48,914 bases of DNA from Streptomyces sp. MUM 2J (GCF_022414535.1 NZ_JADWYM010000048.1:1-48914), one strand, 5' to 3'; counted from the first letter of the stretch, positions 8,826 through 17,601 are shown. Notes: generated by a model not told the origin, from the sequence alone. Program-made: numbers and translations.

Positions 8826-8986
8826 CAGCCGTTTCCCCTACGGGAGTTCCCAGTCCCCCAGTCCGTCGCGGCCCAGGCCGAGCGGGCCGCCCACCGGGCG
8901 ACCCGCCGGACGACCGGGCCGTCCTCGCGCGGTCCGGGAACCGCGCGCCACGGCCTGAGCACCAGGACGACAACAGGAAGAGAAGC

Positions 8987-11191
8987 ATGCAACCCCGCTT
9001 CAGCATCATCGTCCCGTCCCATGGGGTGGCGGGCCGGCTGTCCCAGGCGCTGGACTCCGTCCTCGCCCAGTCCTTCGGCGACTTCGAGCTGATCCCGGTC
9101 TGCGACGCCCCCGACGCACCGGCCGCCGACGTGGCCGCCGGCTACGTCGAGCGGGACTCGCGCGTGGCACCGGTGCACTCGCCGCCGTCGGCCTCGCTGG
9201 CCGGGGCGCGCACCACCGGGATGCGGGCGGCGACCGGCGCGTACGTGCTGTTCCTCGACGGTGACGACGTGCTGGCGCCGGGCGCGCTGGACGCGCTGGA
9301 CGCCCGCCTCGCCGCGACCGGCGACGTCGACGTGCTGTACTTCGAGCACGAGCGGATGCCCTGGTGGGAGGGTGAGCCGGTCAACCCGGCCGCACCGCTG
9401 CTGGCCAGGGCCCCGGACGGCGCCTTCGCCCCGGAGCGGGCACCGCGGCTGACCGGGGTGGAGCTCCCGGCGTGGAGCGCGGCCTACCGCCGGACCTTCC
9501 TGACCGAGCGGCGGCTCGCCTTCCCCGCCGGCCACTTCACCGACGTCGGGTTCGGTGGCCTGGTCGCCCTGCACGCGACGCGGATGGCGGTGGCGCGCAC
9601 GGTCGTCGTACGGCATATGCGGCGGCGGCAGGGCAGCCGGCTCAACCTGCCCGGCGAGCACCACTTCGACCTTCTCGACCAGGTCGGGCTCGTCCTCGGC
9701 ACGGCGGCGGAACTCGGCCTGCCCCCCGAGCGGACGGCTCCCCTGTTCGAGCAGCTCTTCGCGGCCGTGCTGCGGACGGCGGCGCAGCCGGGCCGGCTGC
9801 CCGGGCGGCGCCGCGCCTTCTTCCGCCGGGCGAGCCGGCTCTACCGCCGCCACCGCCCCGCCGGGTTCCGCAGGCCGGGCGGCAGCCTCGGCGTCCAGCA
9901 CCGGCTGCTGGCGGCGGGCACCTGCACGGCGTTCCGGGCGCTGCGCGCCGCCAACCGGTGGGCCGCGCAGGCCGCGGGCCGCCTGCCGCGCCCCCGGGGG
10001 CTGCGCACCCGCCTGCGCTACCGGTGGTTCCTGCGCCGCCGTATCGATCCCGGCCTCGCGGTGTACTGCGCCTACTGGGGCCGGGGGTACGCCTGCAATC
10101 CGGCCGCGATCCACGCCAAGGCCCGCGAACTGGCCCCGCACATCCGGTCGGTGTTCCTCGTCGAGCCCGACCAGGCGCACACCGTGCCGGAGGGCGTCGA
10201 CCACGCGCTGCTCGGCAGCCACCGCTCCTGGGAGGTGCTGGCCCGCGCCAAGTACCTGATCAACAACGCCAACTTCGCCGAGGGCGTCGTCAAACGGCCG
10301 GGCAGCGTGCACCTGCAGACGCAGCACGGCACGCCGCTGAAGAAGATGGGCGTCGACCAGTCGACGTACCCGGTGGTGGCGGCGGCCGGCGGCAGCTTCA
10401 CCAGGCTGCTGGGCCGGGTCGACCGCTGGGACTTCAACCTCTCCGCCAACCGGCACTCCACGCAGATGTGGGAGCGCGCCTTCCCCGGCTCCTACGAGCA
10501 TCTGGAGTACGGCTATCCGCGCAACGACGTGTACTACACGGCGACCGCGGACGACGTGGCCCGCGTGCGCCGGGAGCTCGGCGTGCCGGAGGGCAGCACG
10601 GCGGTGCTGTACGCGCCCACGCACCGGGACTGGCGGACCGGCTTCGACGCCGGCCTGGACCTGGAGGCGTTCTGCGCCGCGGCCGGCGAGGACGTGGTCG
10701 TACTGCTGCGCGCCCACTACTTCTACGACCGGGGCCGGGCCGCCGCCTCGGGCCGGGTCGTCGACGTGACCGCGCACCGCTCCTCGGAGGACGTGTGCCT
10801 GGCCGCGGACGCCCTGGTCACCGACTACTCGTCGATCATGTTCGACTACGCCAACCTGGACCGCCCGATCGTCGTGTACGCCGACGACTGGGAGGTGTAC
10901 CGGGAGACCCGGGGCGTCTACTTCGACCTGCTGCGGACCCCGCCGGGGCCGGTGGCGCGCACCCCGCAGGAGCTGGCGCGGATCTTCCGGGAGGGCGAGC
11001 ACTGCGGGGCCCGCTCGGCACGGCAGCGGGCCGCCTTCCGGGAGCGGTTCTGCGAGTTCGACGACGGGCGCGCCGCCGAGCGGGTCGTACGCCGGGTCCT
11101 GCTCGGCGAGCCGGCGGAGTCGATCCCGCCGGTCCGGCCGCTCGCCGAGCGCGTTCCCGCCCCCGCCGCGACGACCCTGGTCAGGAGTTGA
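8987..11191 (+). CDS. GT2 glycosyltransferase fused to CDP-glycerol glycerophosphotransferase domain (paralogue 2)
   Basis: 734 residues; ATG 8987, preceded by GGAAGAGAAGC as ribosome site, 161 bp after paralogue 1. The N-terminus has the GT2 fold (RFSIIVPSHGVAGRLSQALD; DGD at 91-93), but where GT2 enzymes have a DDGS-type nucleotide-binding motif this one reads CDAPDAP (39-45). The late acidic acceptor motif seen as YYED in paralogue 3 is HFTD here. The C-terminal domain keeps what the others lack: QTQHGTPLKKMG with His447 at the TagF catalytic position, LLRAHYFY with the second His, and VTDYSSIMFDYANLDRP. It is therefore the best candidate in the cluster for an active polyol-phosphate polymerase or transferase. 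The stop is followed after one base by the ATG of paralogue 3. Confidence 0.85.
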   Translation: MQPRFSIIVPSHGVAGRLSQALDSVLAQSFGDFELIPVCDAPDAPAADVAAGYVERDSRVAPVHSPPSASLAGARTTGMRAATGAYVLFLDGDDVLAPGALDALDARLAATGDVDVLYFEHERMPWWEGEPVNPAAPLLARAPDGAFAPERAPRLTGVELPAWSAAYRRTFLTERRLAFPAGHFTDVGFGGLVALHATRMAVARTVVVRHMRRRQGSRLNLPGEHHFDLLDQVGLVLGTAAELGLPPERTAPLFEQLFAAVLRTAAQPGRLPGRRRAFFRRASRLYRRHRPAGFRRPGGSLGVQHRLLAAGTCTAFRALRAANRWAAQAAGRLPRPRGLRTRLRYRWFLRRRIDPGLAVYCAYWGRGYACNPAAIHAKARELAPHIRSVFLVEPDQAHTVPEGVDHALLGSHRSWEVLARAKYLINNANFAEGVVKRPGSVHLQTQHGTPLKKMGVDQSTYPVVAAAGGSFTRLLGRVDRWDFNLSANRHSTQMWERAFPGSYEHLEYGYPRNDVYYTATADDVARVRRELGVPEGSTAVLYAPTHRDWRTGFDAGLDLEAFCAAAGEDVVVLLRAHYFYDRGRAAASGRVVDVTAHRSSEDVCLAADALVTDYSSIMFDYANLDRPIVVYADDWEVYRETRGVYFDLLRTPPGPVARTPQELARIFREGEHCGARSARQRAAFRERFCEFDDGRAAERVVRRVLLGEPAESIPPVRPLAERVPAPAATTLVRS
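10806..10925 (+). repeat. 120-bp perfect repeat, copy 2 (inside paralogue 2)
   Basis: Identical to 8389-8508. The copies are 2417 bp apart in direct orientation, so they could also recombine to delete the intervening DNA and leave a hybrid gene. Confidence 0.95.
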
Positions 11192-11192
11192 C

Positions 11193-13412
11193 ATGCCCCG
11201 CTTCAGCATCATCGTGCCCTGTTTCAAGGTCCAGGGCTTCCTGCGTGAGTGCCTCGACTCGGTCCTGGAGCAGTCCTACCGCGACCTGGAGGTGATCGCG
11301 GTCGACGACTGCTCGCCCGACGGCTGCGGCGCGATCCTCGACGAGTACGCCGCGCGCGACACGCGGGTCAGGGCGCTGCACCTGCCGGAGAACGTGGGCC
11401 TGGGTCGCGCCCGCAACGCGGGCATGCCGTACGCCACCGGCGACTACGTGTTCTTCCTCGACAGCGACGACACCCTGACGCCGGGGGCGCTGCGCGCGAT
11501 GGCCGACCGGCTGGCCGAGGCCGACGACCCGGACGTACTGGTCTTCGACTACGCCCGCACCTACTGGTGGGGCGGCACCCGCCGCAACGCCCTGGCCCGG
11601 GTGCTCGCGGAGGCAGGGGACGCGGCCTTCACCGCGGCCGAGCGGCCGGAGATCCTCGACCTGCTGATGGTGGTGTGGAACAAGGTCTACCGCCGCGACT
11701 TCGTCGACGCGAACGGCTTCGAGTTCCCGCCGGGCTACTACGAGGACACCCCGTGGACGTTCCCGGTGATGCTCAGCGCCGAACGGATCGTCACGCTGGA
11801 CCGGATCTGCCTGCACTACCGGCAGCGCCGCCAGGGCAACATCCTGTCCACCACCAGCCGCAAGCACTTCGACGTCCACGACCAGTACGAGCGGGTGTTC
11901 GCGTTCGTCGGCTCCCGCCCCGGCCTGGCGTCCTGGCGGCCGTACCTGCACCGCAAGATGGGCGAGCACTGCCTGGACATCCTCGCCAAGCCGGACCGGC
12001 TGCCGCCCGCGGACAGGGCCGAGTTCTTCCGGCGCACGGCGCGGATGTTCCGCGCGCACCGGCCCGAGGGGGCCGAGATCCCGGCGGGACTGAAGGTACT
12101 TCAGGGCGGGTATGCCGCGTACCTGGTGCAGCGGCAGGCGGAGCGGGCCGGGCGGGGGCTGGGGCGGCGTGCGCTGGCCGTCAGGCGTGTGGCGGCCCGC
12201 CGGGTCAAACGGGGCTGGACGTCGCTGCACGCCCGCCGCCCGCTGGACCCGTGCCTCGCCGTGTACTCGGCGTTCTCGCACCGCGGCATGCTCGGCGATC
12301 CCGCGGCCGTCTACCGCAAGGCCCGGGAGATCGCCCCGCATCTGCGGGGGGTGTGGGTGGTGCGCGACGCGGAGACGGCCGCGCAGTTGCCCGACGACGT
12401 GGAGTACGTGCTGCTCGACTCGCTGCGGTACCGGGAGATCACCGCCCGCGCCACGTTCTTCGTCAACAACGTGAACTGGCCCGGGGGCCTGGACAAGCGG
12501 CCCGGCAGCGTCCACGTCCACACCCACCAGGGCACGCCGCTGAAGTACATGGCGGCCGATCTGCTCGACAGACCCGGCGCCCGGCTCGGCGTGGACGTGC
12601 CGCAGATGTTGCGCCGCGCCGACCGGTGGGACCACAGCCTGGTCGCCAACCGCCACTCCGAGCTGGTGTGGGAGCGGGCCTACCCCTGCCACTTCGCCTC
12701 CGCCCGCACCGGCAGCCCGCGCAACGACGTGCTGGTCGGCGCCGGGCGGGACGCGGGCCGGGAGATCCGTGAGCGGCTGGGCGTCCCGGACGGGCACACG
12801 GTCGTGCTGTACGCCCCGACCCGCCGCGAGTACCGGCGCGGGGGGCACGTCGACCGGATCGACCTGGCCCGGTTCGCCCAGGACCTCGGGGAGGGCCACA
12901 CCCTGGTCGTGCGGCTGCACCCGTCCCTGGCCACCGGGCCGGCGCGGGGAGCGGGGCTGGCCGAGCTGCACCGGCGCGGGGTGCTGGTGGACGCGACGGA
13001 CGAGCCGCACGCCGAGGAGGTGATGCTCGCCGCCGACGTCCTGGTCACCGACTACTCGGCCCTGATGTTCGACTACGCCAACCTCGACCGGCCGATCGTC
13101 GTGCACGCCGACGACTGGGAGACGTACACGGCCAGCCGTGGCGCCTACCTCGACATCACCGCCGAGCCGCCGGGCCATGTCTCGCGGTCCTACCGGGAAC
13201 TGGCGTGGCTGTTCGCCTCGGGGGCCTGGCGGGACGAGGAGTCGGCGCGGCTTCGGGCCGCCTTCCGGGAACGGTTCTGCGAGTTCGACGACGGGCGCGC
13301 CGCCGAGCGGGTGGTGCGGACCCTGATGCTGGGCGAGTCGATGCCCGCCCGCGAGCCGCAGGTCAGGCTGCCGGGTCAGGCCGCCGGCAGGGATCTGCTC
13401 GCCTCCTCGTGA
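11193..13412 (+). CDS. GT2 glycosyltransferase fused to CDP-glycerol glycerophosphotransferase-like domain (paralogue 3)
   Basis: 739 residues; ATG 11193 lies one base after the paralogue 2 stop, with AGGAG inside the end of that gene, so the two are co-translated. The GT2 domain looks complete: FSIIVPCFKVQGFLRECLD, DDCSPDG at 38-44, DSD at 90-92, and PPGYYEDTPW with the acidic base motif. The C-terminal Glyphos_transf-like domain reads VHTHQGTPLKYM: Gln446 replaces the TagF catalytic His, with a His one residue earlier. The second His survives (VVRLHPSL), as does VTDYSALMFDYANLDRP. A GT2-active, glycerophosphotransferase-altered enzyme is the simplest reading (inference). A terminator hairpin follows at 13458. 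Confidence 0.85.
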   Translation: MPRFSIIVPCFKVQGFLRECLDSVLEQSYRDLEVIAVDDCSPDGCGAILDEYAARDTRVRALHLPENVGLGRARNAGMPYATGDYVFFLDSDDTLTPGALRAMADRLAEADDPDVLVFDYARTYWWGGTRRNALARVLAEAGDAAFTAAERPEILDLLMVVWNKVYRRDFVDANGFEFPPGYYEDTPWTFPVMLSAERIVTLDRICLHYRQRRQGNILSTTSRKHFDVHDQYERVFAFVGSRPGLASWRPYLHRKMGEHCLDILAKPDRLPPADRAEFFRRTARMFRAHRPEGAEIPAGLKVLQGGYAAYLVQRQAERAGRGLGRRALAVRRVAARRVKRGWTSLHARRPLDPCLAVYSAFSHRGMLGDPAAVYRKAREIAPHLRGVWVVRDAETAAQLPDDVEYVLLDSLRYREITARATFFVNNVNWPGGLDKRPGSVHVHTHQGTPLKYMAADLLDRPGARLGVDVPQMLRRADRWDHSLVANRHSELVWERAYPCHFASARTGSPRNDVLVGAGRDAGREIRERLGVPDGHTVVLYAPTRREYRRGGHVDRIDLARFAQDLGEGHTLVVRLHPSLATGPARGAGLAELHRRGVLVDATDEPHAEEVMLAADVLVTDYSALMFDYANLDRPIVVHADDWETYTASRGAYLDITAEPPGHVSRSYRELAWLFASGAWRDEESARLRAAFRERFCEFDDGRAAERVVRTLMLGESMPAREPQVRLPGQAAGRDLLASS

Positions 13413-13457
13413 GGCGCCGCGCCCTGGTGCCGTGCCCGGGGCGGATGCCGCGCCGGG

Positions 13458-13489
13458 GCGCCGGCCCGGTCACGGCACCGGGCCGGCGC
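13458..13489 (+). terminator. Terminator after TagF-like cluster
   Basis: 13-bp perfect stem GCGCCGGCCCGGT (13458-13470) with ACCGGGCCGGCGC (13477-13489) and a 6-nt loop, 46 bp after the stop of paralogue 3. Confidence 0.55.
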
Positions 13490-13561
13490 GGCGTACGGAG
13501 CGGATGGCCGCGTCCGGGCTCACCCGATGAGGTGAGGTGCGGCAGGACCGCCGACCGGTCA

Positions 13562-13582
13562 GGGCATATAGGGCAGATGCCC
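13562..13582 (+). promoter_or_regulatory. Overlapping inverted repeats just before membrane protein gene
   Basis: GGGCA-GA-TGCCC (13571-13582) is a perfect 5-2-5 palindrome, and an upstream GGGCAT (13562-13567) can pair with the same ATGCCC. A -10-like TATAGG lies between them (13567-13572). The arrangement fits an operator at a start site or two alternative leader hairpins, about 20 bp before the ATG at 13603. Confidence 0.3.
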
Positions 13583-13602
13583 ATTTCTGTGGTGGATGTG
13601 CG

Positions 13603-15162
13603 ATGAGTATCGGTCTCCTCGCCCGACGGTCACCGAGCGGCGCCACGGCGCTGCGCGGCGGCCGTTTCCGGCGCCCTACGCCGTACCAGGTCTTCGGCCT
13701 GCTGTTCTGGCTGGTGATGTCGCTGGCGTCCTGGCGGGTGCCGCTGTGCTGCGACGCCGGGCAGCACGCCGCGGTCGTCGAGCGCCTGTCGGCGCACCTG
13801 CTCGCACCGCGCCATCCGATGGCGGACCTGCCCGGCGCCGGCAGCCCCTACTACTCTCCGTACGCCGTCGCGGAGGGCGTGCTCGCGCGGCTGACGGGGC
13901 TGGGTGGCTGGGAGATGGTGCGGCTCGCCGGGCCGCTGAACCTGCTGGTGCTGCTGACCGGCATCGGCCGCTTCGTGCGGGTCCTGACGCCGCGGCCCTG
14001 GGCGCCGGTCCTCGCGCTCACCGCGATGACCCTGCTGTGGGGCACCGAGCGGGCGTGGTGGAGCGGGTACCTGGGCCTGATGTCGATGACCGGCAACCTC
14101 GGCTATCCGTCCACCTTCGCGATCGGGCTCACCTTCTGGGCCTGGGCGCTGACCGGCGCGCGGGCGCGGGACGCGGGCGGGGTGCGCTACGTCGGCCCGA
14201 CCGGGCTGCGCGGCTTCGCCGGGTACGCGGCGCTCGGCGCGCTGTACGGCACGATCCTGCTGGTCCACCCGATCACGTCGGTCGCGGCGGTGACGGGCGG
14301 GGCCGCGTTCGTCGCCGGGTGGCAGCGGAACTGGTCGCGCGCGGTGGTGGCGCGCTGGGCGGCGTCGGGAGCGGCGGCGGCGCTGGCGGCGTGGCTGTGG
14401 CCGTACTTCGACGCGTTCGCACTGGCCGGGAACACCACCGTCGACGGGATCCACCGGCGGCTGTACGACGACCTGCCGGCCCACTTCTGGCTGGCGCTGC
14501 TGGTGGGTCTGCCGGCCCTGTGGCTGCGCGCGCGGCGGTCGTGGCGGGATCCGCTGGTGCTGATGTTCGGCGCGGACTGCCTGGTGGTGGCGTACGGCTG
14601 GATCAGCGGCCACTACACCTACGGCCGCATCCTCGGCCTGGCTCTGGTCCCGCTGCAGTTCGCGCTCGCCGTGGAACTGGCGGCGCCCCGGCCCTGGCGT
14701 CCGTGGCGGCGGCTGCTGGGCGCGGTCGCGGCGGCCGGGGCCCTGACCGGGTTCCTGACCGTGCAGGCCGGGGCGGTGGTGCCGCGCTCACTGGACCCGG
14801 TGGGCCTTCCGCAGCCGCCGCGCTGGCCGTCGTACACGTGGGCCGCGCGGTACATCCGGCCCGGCGAGGTCGTGCTGACGGACGGCTACCACGCCGTCCG
14901 CATGATCGCCGGCTACGGCCCCGATCTGGTGGCGCCCGCCTGGCCCGACCCGGCGCTGCCGGAGGCGGAGCGGCAGCGCCGGGTCGCCGACGTGCGCGCC
15001 TACCTCTCCGCCGGCTCGACCCGCGCGGAGCGGGCCGCCGTCGTCCGCCGCGACCACGTGCGCTGGCTGCTGCTGACACGCCGGCAGCGGGTGCCCGAGG
15101 AGGCGGTGGTGGTGGCGTGGAGCCGGCGGACGGGGGAGGTGCTGGCGCGGGTCGGGCGGTGA
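13603..15162 (+). CDS. Polytopic membrane protein, probable GT-C-like glycosyltransferase
   Basis: 519 residues. About ten hydrophobic segments begin at PYQVFGLLFWLVMSLASW, ending in a soluble C-terminal domain (about 400-519). After TM1 comes a long first outer loop with an acidic motif (CCDAGQHAAVVERL) and aromatic residues (SPYYSPY), the layout of GT-C enzymes that use lipid-linked sugar donors outside the membrane. I do not recognise a named family. ATG 13603 gives a short cytoplasmic N-terminus; upstream in-frame sequence is not protein-like. Its position after three wall-polymer transferase genes suggests a role in decorating or building the same glycopolymer (inference). The stop is 13 bp from that of the convergent ohr. 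Confidence 0.75.
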   Translation: MSIGLLARRSPSGATALRGGRFRRPTPYQVFGLLFWLVMSLASWRVPLCCDAGQHAAVVERLSAHLLAPRHPMADLPGAGSPYYSPYAVAEGVLARLTGLGGWEMVRLAGPLNLLVLLTGIGRFVRVLTPRPWAPVLALTAMTLLWGTERAWWSGYLGLMSMTGNLGYPSTFAIGLTFWAWALTGARARDAGGVRYVGPTGLRGFAGYAALGALYGTILLVHPITSVAAVTGGAAFVAGWQRNWSRAVVARWAASGAAAALAAWLWPYFDAFALAGNTTVDGIHRRLYDDLPAHFWLALLVGLPALWLRARRSWRDPLVLMFGADCLVVAYGWISGHYTYGRILGLALVPLQFALAVELAAPRPWRPWRRLLGAVAAAGALTGFLTVQAGAVVPRSLDPVGLPQPPRWPSYTWAARYIRPGEVVLTDGYHAVRMIAGYGPDLVAPAWPDPALPEAERQRRVADVRAYLSAGSTRAERAAVVRRDHVRWLLLTRRQRVPEEAVVVAWSRRTGEVLARVGR

Positions 15163-15175
15163 CGCGGGATCCTCG

Positions 15176-15589
<414 letters not shown>

Positions 15590-15647
15590 GCGTGGACCAT
15601 CCCTTACGAAGTCGGGTTCCGGCGGGTCCGGTCGGACCCGCCGCCCC

Positions 15648-15678
15648 AAAGTAGAGCACACAATTAAGTTGTGCACAA
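15648..15678. promoter_or_regulatory. OhrR operator pair and ohr promoter
   Basis: CACAATTAAGTTGTG (15659-15673) closely matches the B. subtilis OhrR box TACAATTAAATTGTA. It overlaps a second, perfect palindrome TTGTGCACAA (15669-15678). On the minus strand TTGTGC (15678-15673) and CTACTT (15654-15649) stand 18 bp apart as a plausible ohr promoter, so bound OhrR would cover it. This is the only AT-rich patch of the region. Confidence 0.7.
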
Positions 15679-15709
15679 TCCAATGGCGAGCAAGGGCTAC
15701 CCTGGAGAC

Positions 15710-16198
15710 ATGACCCCGCCCCCACCCGCTCCCGCCGCAGAGGACGACTGGCTCCGCCTGGACCACCAGATCTGCTTCTCCCTGCACGCCGCGTCCCGCG
15801 CCTTCAACGGCGTGTACCGCGTGATCCTCAAGGACCTCGGCCTCACCTACCCCCAGTACCTGGTGCTGCTGGTCCTGTGGGAACGGGGCGAGCTGCCCGT
15901 CAAGAAGCTGGGCGAGCACCTGCGGCTCGACTCCGGCACACTCTCCCCGCTGCTGAAGCGGCTGGAGGCGGCCGGGCTCGTCCGTCGCGAGCGCAGCGCC
16001 CGCGACGAGCGCTCGGTGCAGGTCGGGCTCACCGAGGAGGGCAGCGCGCTGCGCGAACGCGCCCGCCAGGTGCCGCGCCGGATCGCGGCGGCCACCGGCT
16101 GCGACGTCGACGAGATCCGCGCCCTGCGCGAACGCCTCGACGAGCTCACCGCGGCACTCGACGCGGCAGCCCTGCAGGAGGCCCCTGGTTGCTCCTGA
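15710..16198 (+). CDS. ohrR: MarR-family organic peroxide sensor OhrR
   Basis: 162 residues from ATG 15710 (GGAG just upstream); ATG 15683 would add nine residues but lies next to the operator. LRLDHQICFSLHAASRAF carries the single sensing Cys22, equivalent to Cys15 of B. subtilis OhrR. The winged helix follows: LTYPQYLVLLVLWE, VKKLGEHLRLDSGTLSPLLK and the wing RRERSARDERSVQVGLT. Peroxide oxidation of the Cys releases the repressor from DNA (family knowledge); S. coelicolor OhrR has been described as having both repressing and activating roles. It controls the divergent ohr gene and itself through the shared palindromes. Confidence 0.93.
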   Translation: MTPPPPAPAAEDDWLRLDHQICFSLHAASRAFNGVYRVILKDLGLTYPQYLVLLVLWERGELPVKKLGEHLRLDSGTLSPLLKRLEAAGLVRRERSARDERSVQVGLTEEGSALRERARQVPRRIAAATGCDVDEIRALRERLDELTAALDAAALQEAPGCS

Positions 16199-16569
16199 CC
16201 GCACCGCGCCGGACGCCCCCGCCCACGGCCACGACGGACGCCTCTACGGGACCGTCCGTCAGCCCGGGTGCGGCGGCACCGCCCTCTCCCCGGGCGGCGC
16301 GACCGCGCAGGCGACGCCGACCGCGGGCGCCCGCCTCCACATCGCCGCCGGGCTCCCCGCACCACGGGGCGCGCCGGACACACCCGCCCCCGGCGTCCTC
16401 CTGCGGCGCCGGCTCCCTTCGCCGCCCCGGCCGCCCGCCCCGAGCCCCCGCCGCTCCCCCCGACCTGCACGACGTCCGGTGCGGCCCACACGGCCCGGCC
16501 CGACGCCGCCCCGCATCCCCCGCACCGGCGACCGCACCCGGACCGTCGTGGACCGCACGTGGACCGCAC

Positions 16570-16773
16570 CGGATCCTGGAGGAGGTCCAGCGGTCGGGCG
16601 GCGAGTACGACCGCACGGCCGTGGCCACGGGCTTCTTCGAGGCACTGCTCAACGCCTGGGACAACGGGTTCACCCTCCAGGCGGTCTGGGAGTACGTGGG
16701 CCCCGAGTCCCGGGCCCACTGCCCGGCCTGGAACAGGTTCGCCGGCATCGAATCACCGGACTGGATGCGCTGA
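16570..16773 (+). pseudogene. Coding remnant A (protein-like C-terminus, no start)
   Basis: The frame ending at TGA 16771-16773 reads like real protein from about 16570 (RILEEVQRSGGEYDR, then FFEALLNAWDNGFTLQAVWE), with strong G/C at third positions and ending ESPDWMR. Upstream in the same frame the sequence is low-complexity Pro/Arg and no ATG or GTG with a ribosome site is near; GTG 16621 would give only 50 residues. I do not recognise the family. The simplest reading is the 3' remnant of a lost gene, stopped by the hairpin at 16791. Confidence 0.4.
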
Positions 16774-16790
16774 CCGGCGCACCGGACCGG

Positions 16791-16828
16791 CGAACGGCCC
16801 CGGAGGAGGAACCCTCCGGGGCCGTTCG
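16791..16828. terminator. Strong hairpin between remnants A and B
   Basis: Perfect 16-bp stem CGAACGGCCCCGGAGG (16791-16806) with CCTCCGGGGCCGTTCG (16813-16828), 6-nt loop. It lies 17 bp after the stop of remnant A and is long enough to stop transcription in either direction. Confidence 0.55.
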
Positions 16829-16973
16829 CGCGCACCTGGCAGCCTTTGTCGAGGACCCCGAGAGCTACGACTTCGCCGTTCACGATGCCGGAGTCGCTAC
16901 GGAGCACCTGCTCAAGGCACACCTCGCCGTCGAGCAGCACGGGCCGGTGGACGGCCCGGTCACAGAGCCCTGA
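16829..16973 (+). pseudogene. Coding remnant B (HEPN-like helical fragment)
   Basis: The frame ending at TGA 16971-16973 encodes AFVEDPESYDFAVHDAGVAT then EHLLKAHLAVEQ, a helical pattern like the start of HEPN-type proteins (family idea from memory, not searched). The open frame runs back through the strong hairpin, has no credible start, and stops about 50 residues in. It overlaps the end of the tetR gene on the other strand by 14 bp. Probably a degraded gene rather than a working short protein. Confidence 0.35.
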
Positions 16974-17595
16974 GCGCCTCGGTCGTCGCCCGGGTCAGGG
17001 CGTCCAGGTACCCCTTGGGCAGCTTGGGGCTGCGGATCACCACCGAGCGCCAGTACAGCGGCCCCGAGATGATGTCCAGCGCCAGCTGCTCGTCCCGCTC
17101 GCCGAGGCTCTCGCGGATCTCGCCCCGCCGCTGCGCCGCCGCCACGATCCCGCTGGCCACGCTGTCCTGCCCCTCCCGCAGCGCCTTCTGCATCGCCTCG
17201 GCGATGTCCGGGTTGCGCGCCGCCTCCGCCTGGAGGTCGGGGATGACCTGGGAGGCCACGGGGTGGCGCAGCGCGCGTGAGGTGACCTCGTACAGCAGGC
17301 GCAGGTCGCCCTGGAGGGTGCCCGTGTCCGGGGCCGGCAGGCCCATCACGGCGAGCGCGGACACCACGTCCAGCACCAGGTGCAGCTTCGAGCGCCAGCG
17401 CCGGTACACCGCCGTCTTGCCCACGCCGGCGCGCCGCGCGATGCCCTCGATGGACATGCGGGCGTAGCCGACCGCCGCGAGCTCCTCGAAGACGGCCGCG
17501 CGGATCGCCTCGGTCACGTCCTCCCGGAGCACGGCGGCCCCGGCGGGTTGCCTGCGGCGCGGTCGGGGCTGGGACCCGTCGGCGTTCGTGGTCAT
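16960..17595 (-). CDS. TetR-family transcriptional regulator
   Basis: 211 residues; ATG at 17595. The helix-turn-helix is clear at residues about 25-70: AIRAAVFEELAAVGYARMSI, EGIARRAGVGKTAVYRRWRS, then KLHLVLDVV. The C-terminal ligand domain (QVIPDLQAEAARNPDIAEAM) is of the TetR_C type common in Streptomyces. A -10-like TATGCT (17607-17602 on the minus strand) would start transcription at or beside the ATG, suggesting a leaderless message. It is divergent from the TagG/TagH-type exporter genes, and palindromes in the shared region make it the likely repressor of both itself and the exporter (inference). Confidence 0.9.
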   Translation of the reverse strand: MTTNADGSQPRPRRRQPAGAAVLREDVTEAIRAAVFEELAAVGYARMSIEGIARRAGVGKTAVYRRWRSKLHLVLDVVSALAVMGLPAPDTGTLQGDLRLLYEVTSRALRHPVASQVIPDLQAEAARNPDIAEAMQKALREGQDSVASGIVAAAQRRGEIRESLGERDEQLALDIISGPLYWRSVVIRSPKLPKGYLDALTRATTEALRAL

Positions 17596-17601
17596 GCCGA
17601 C

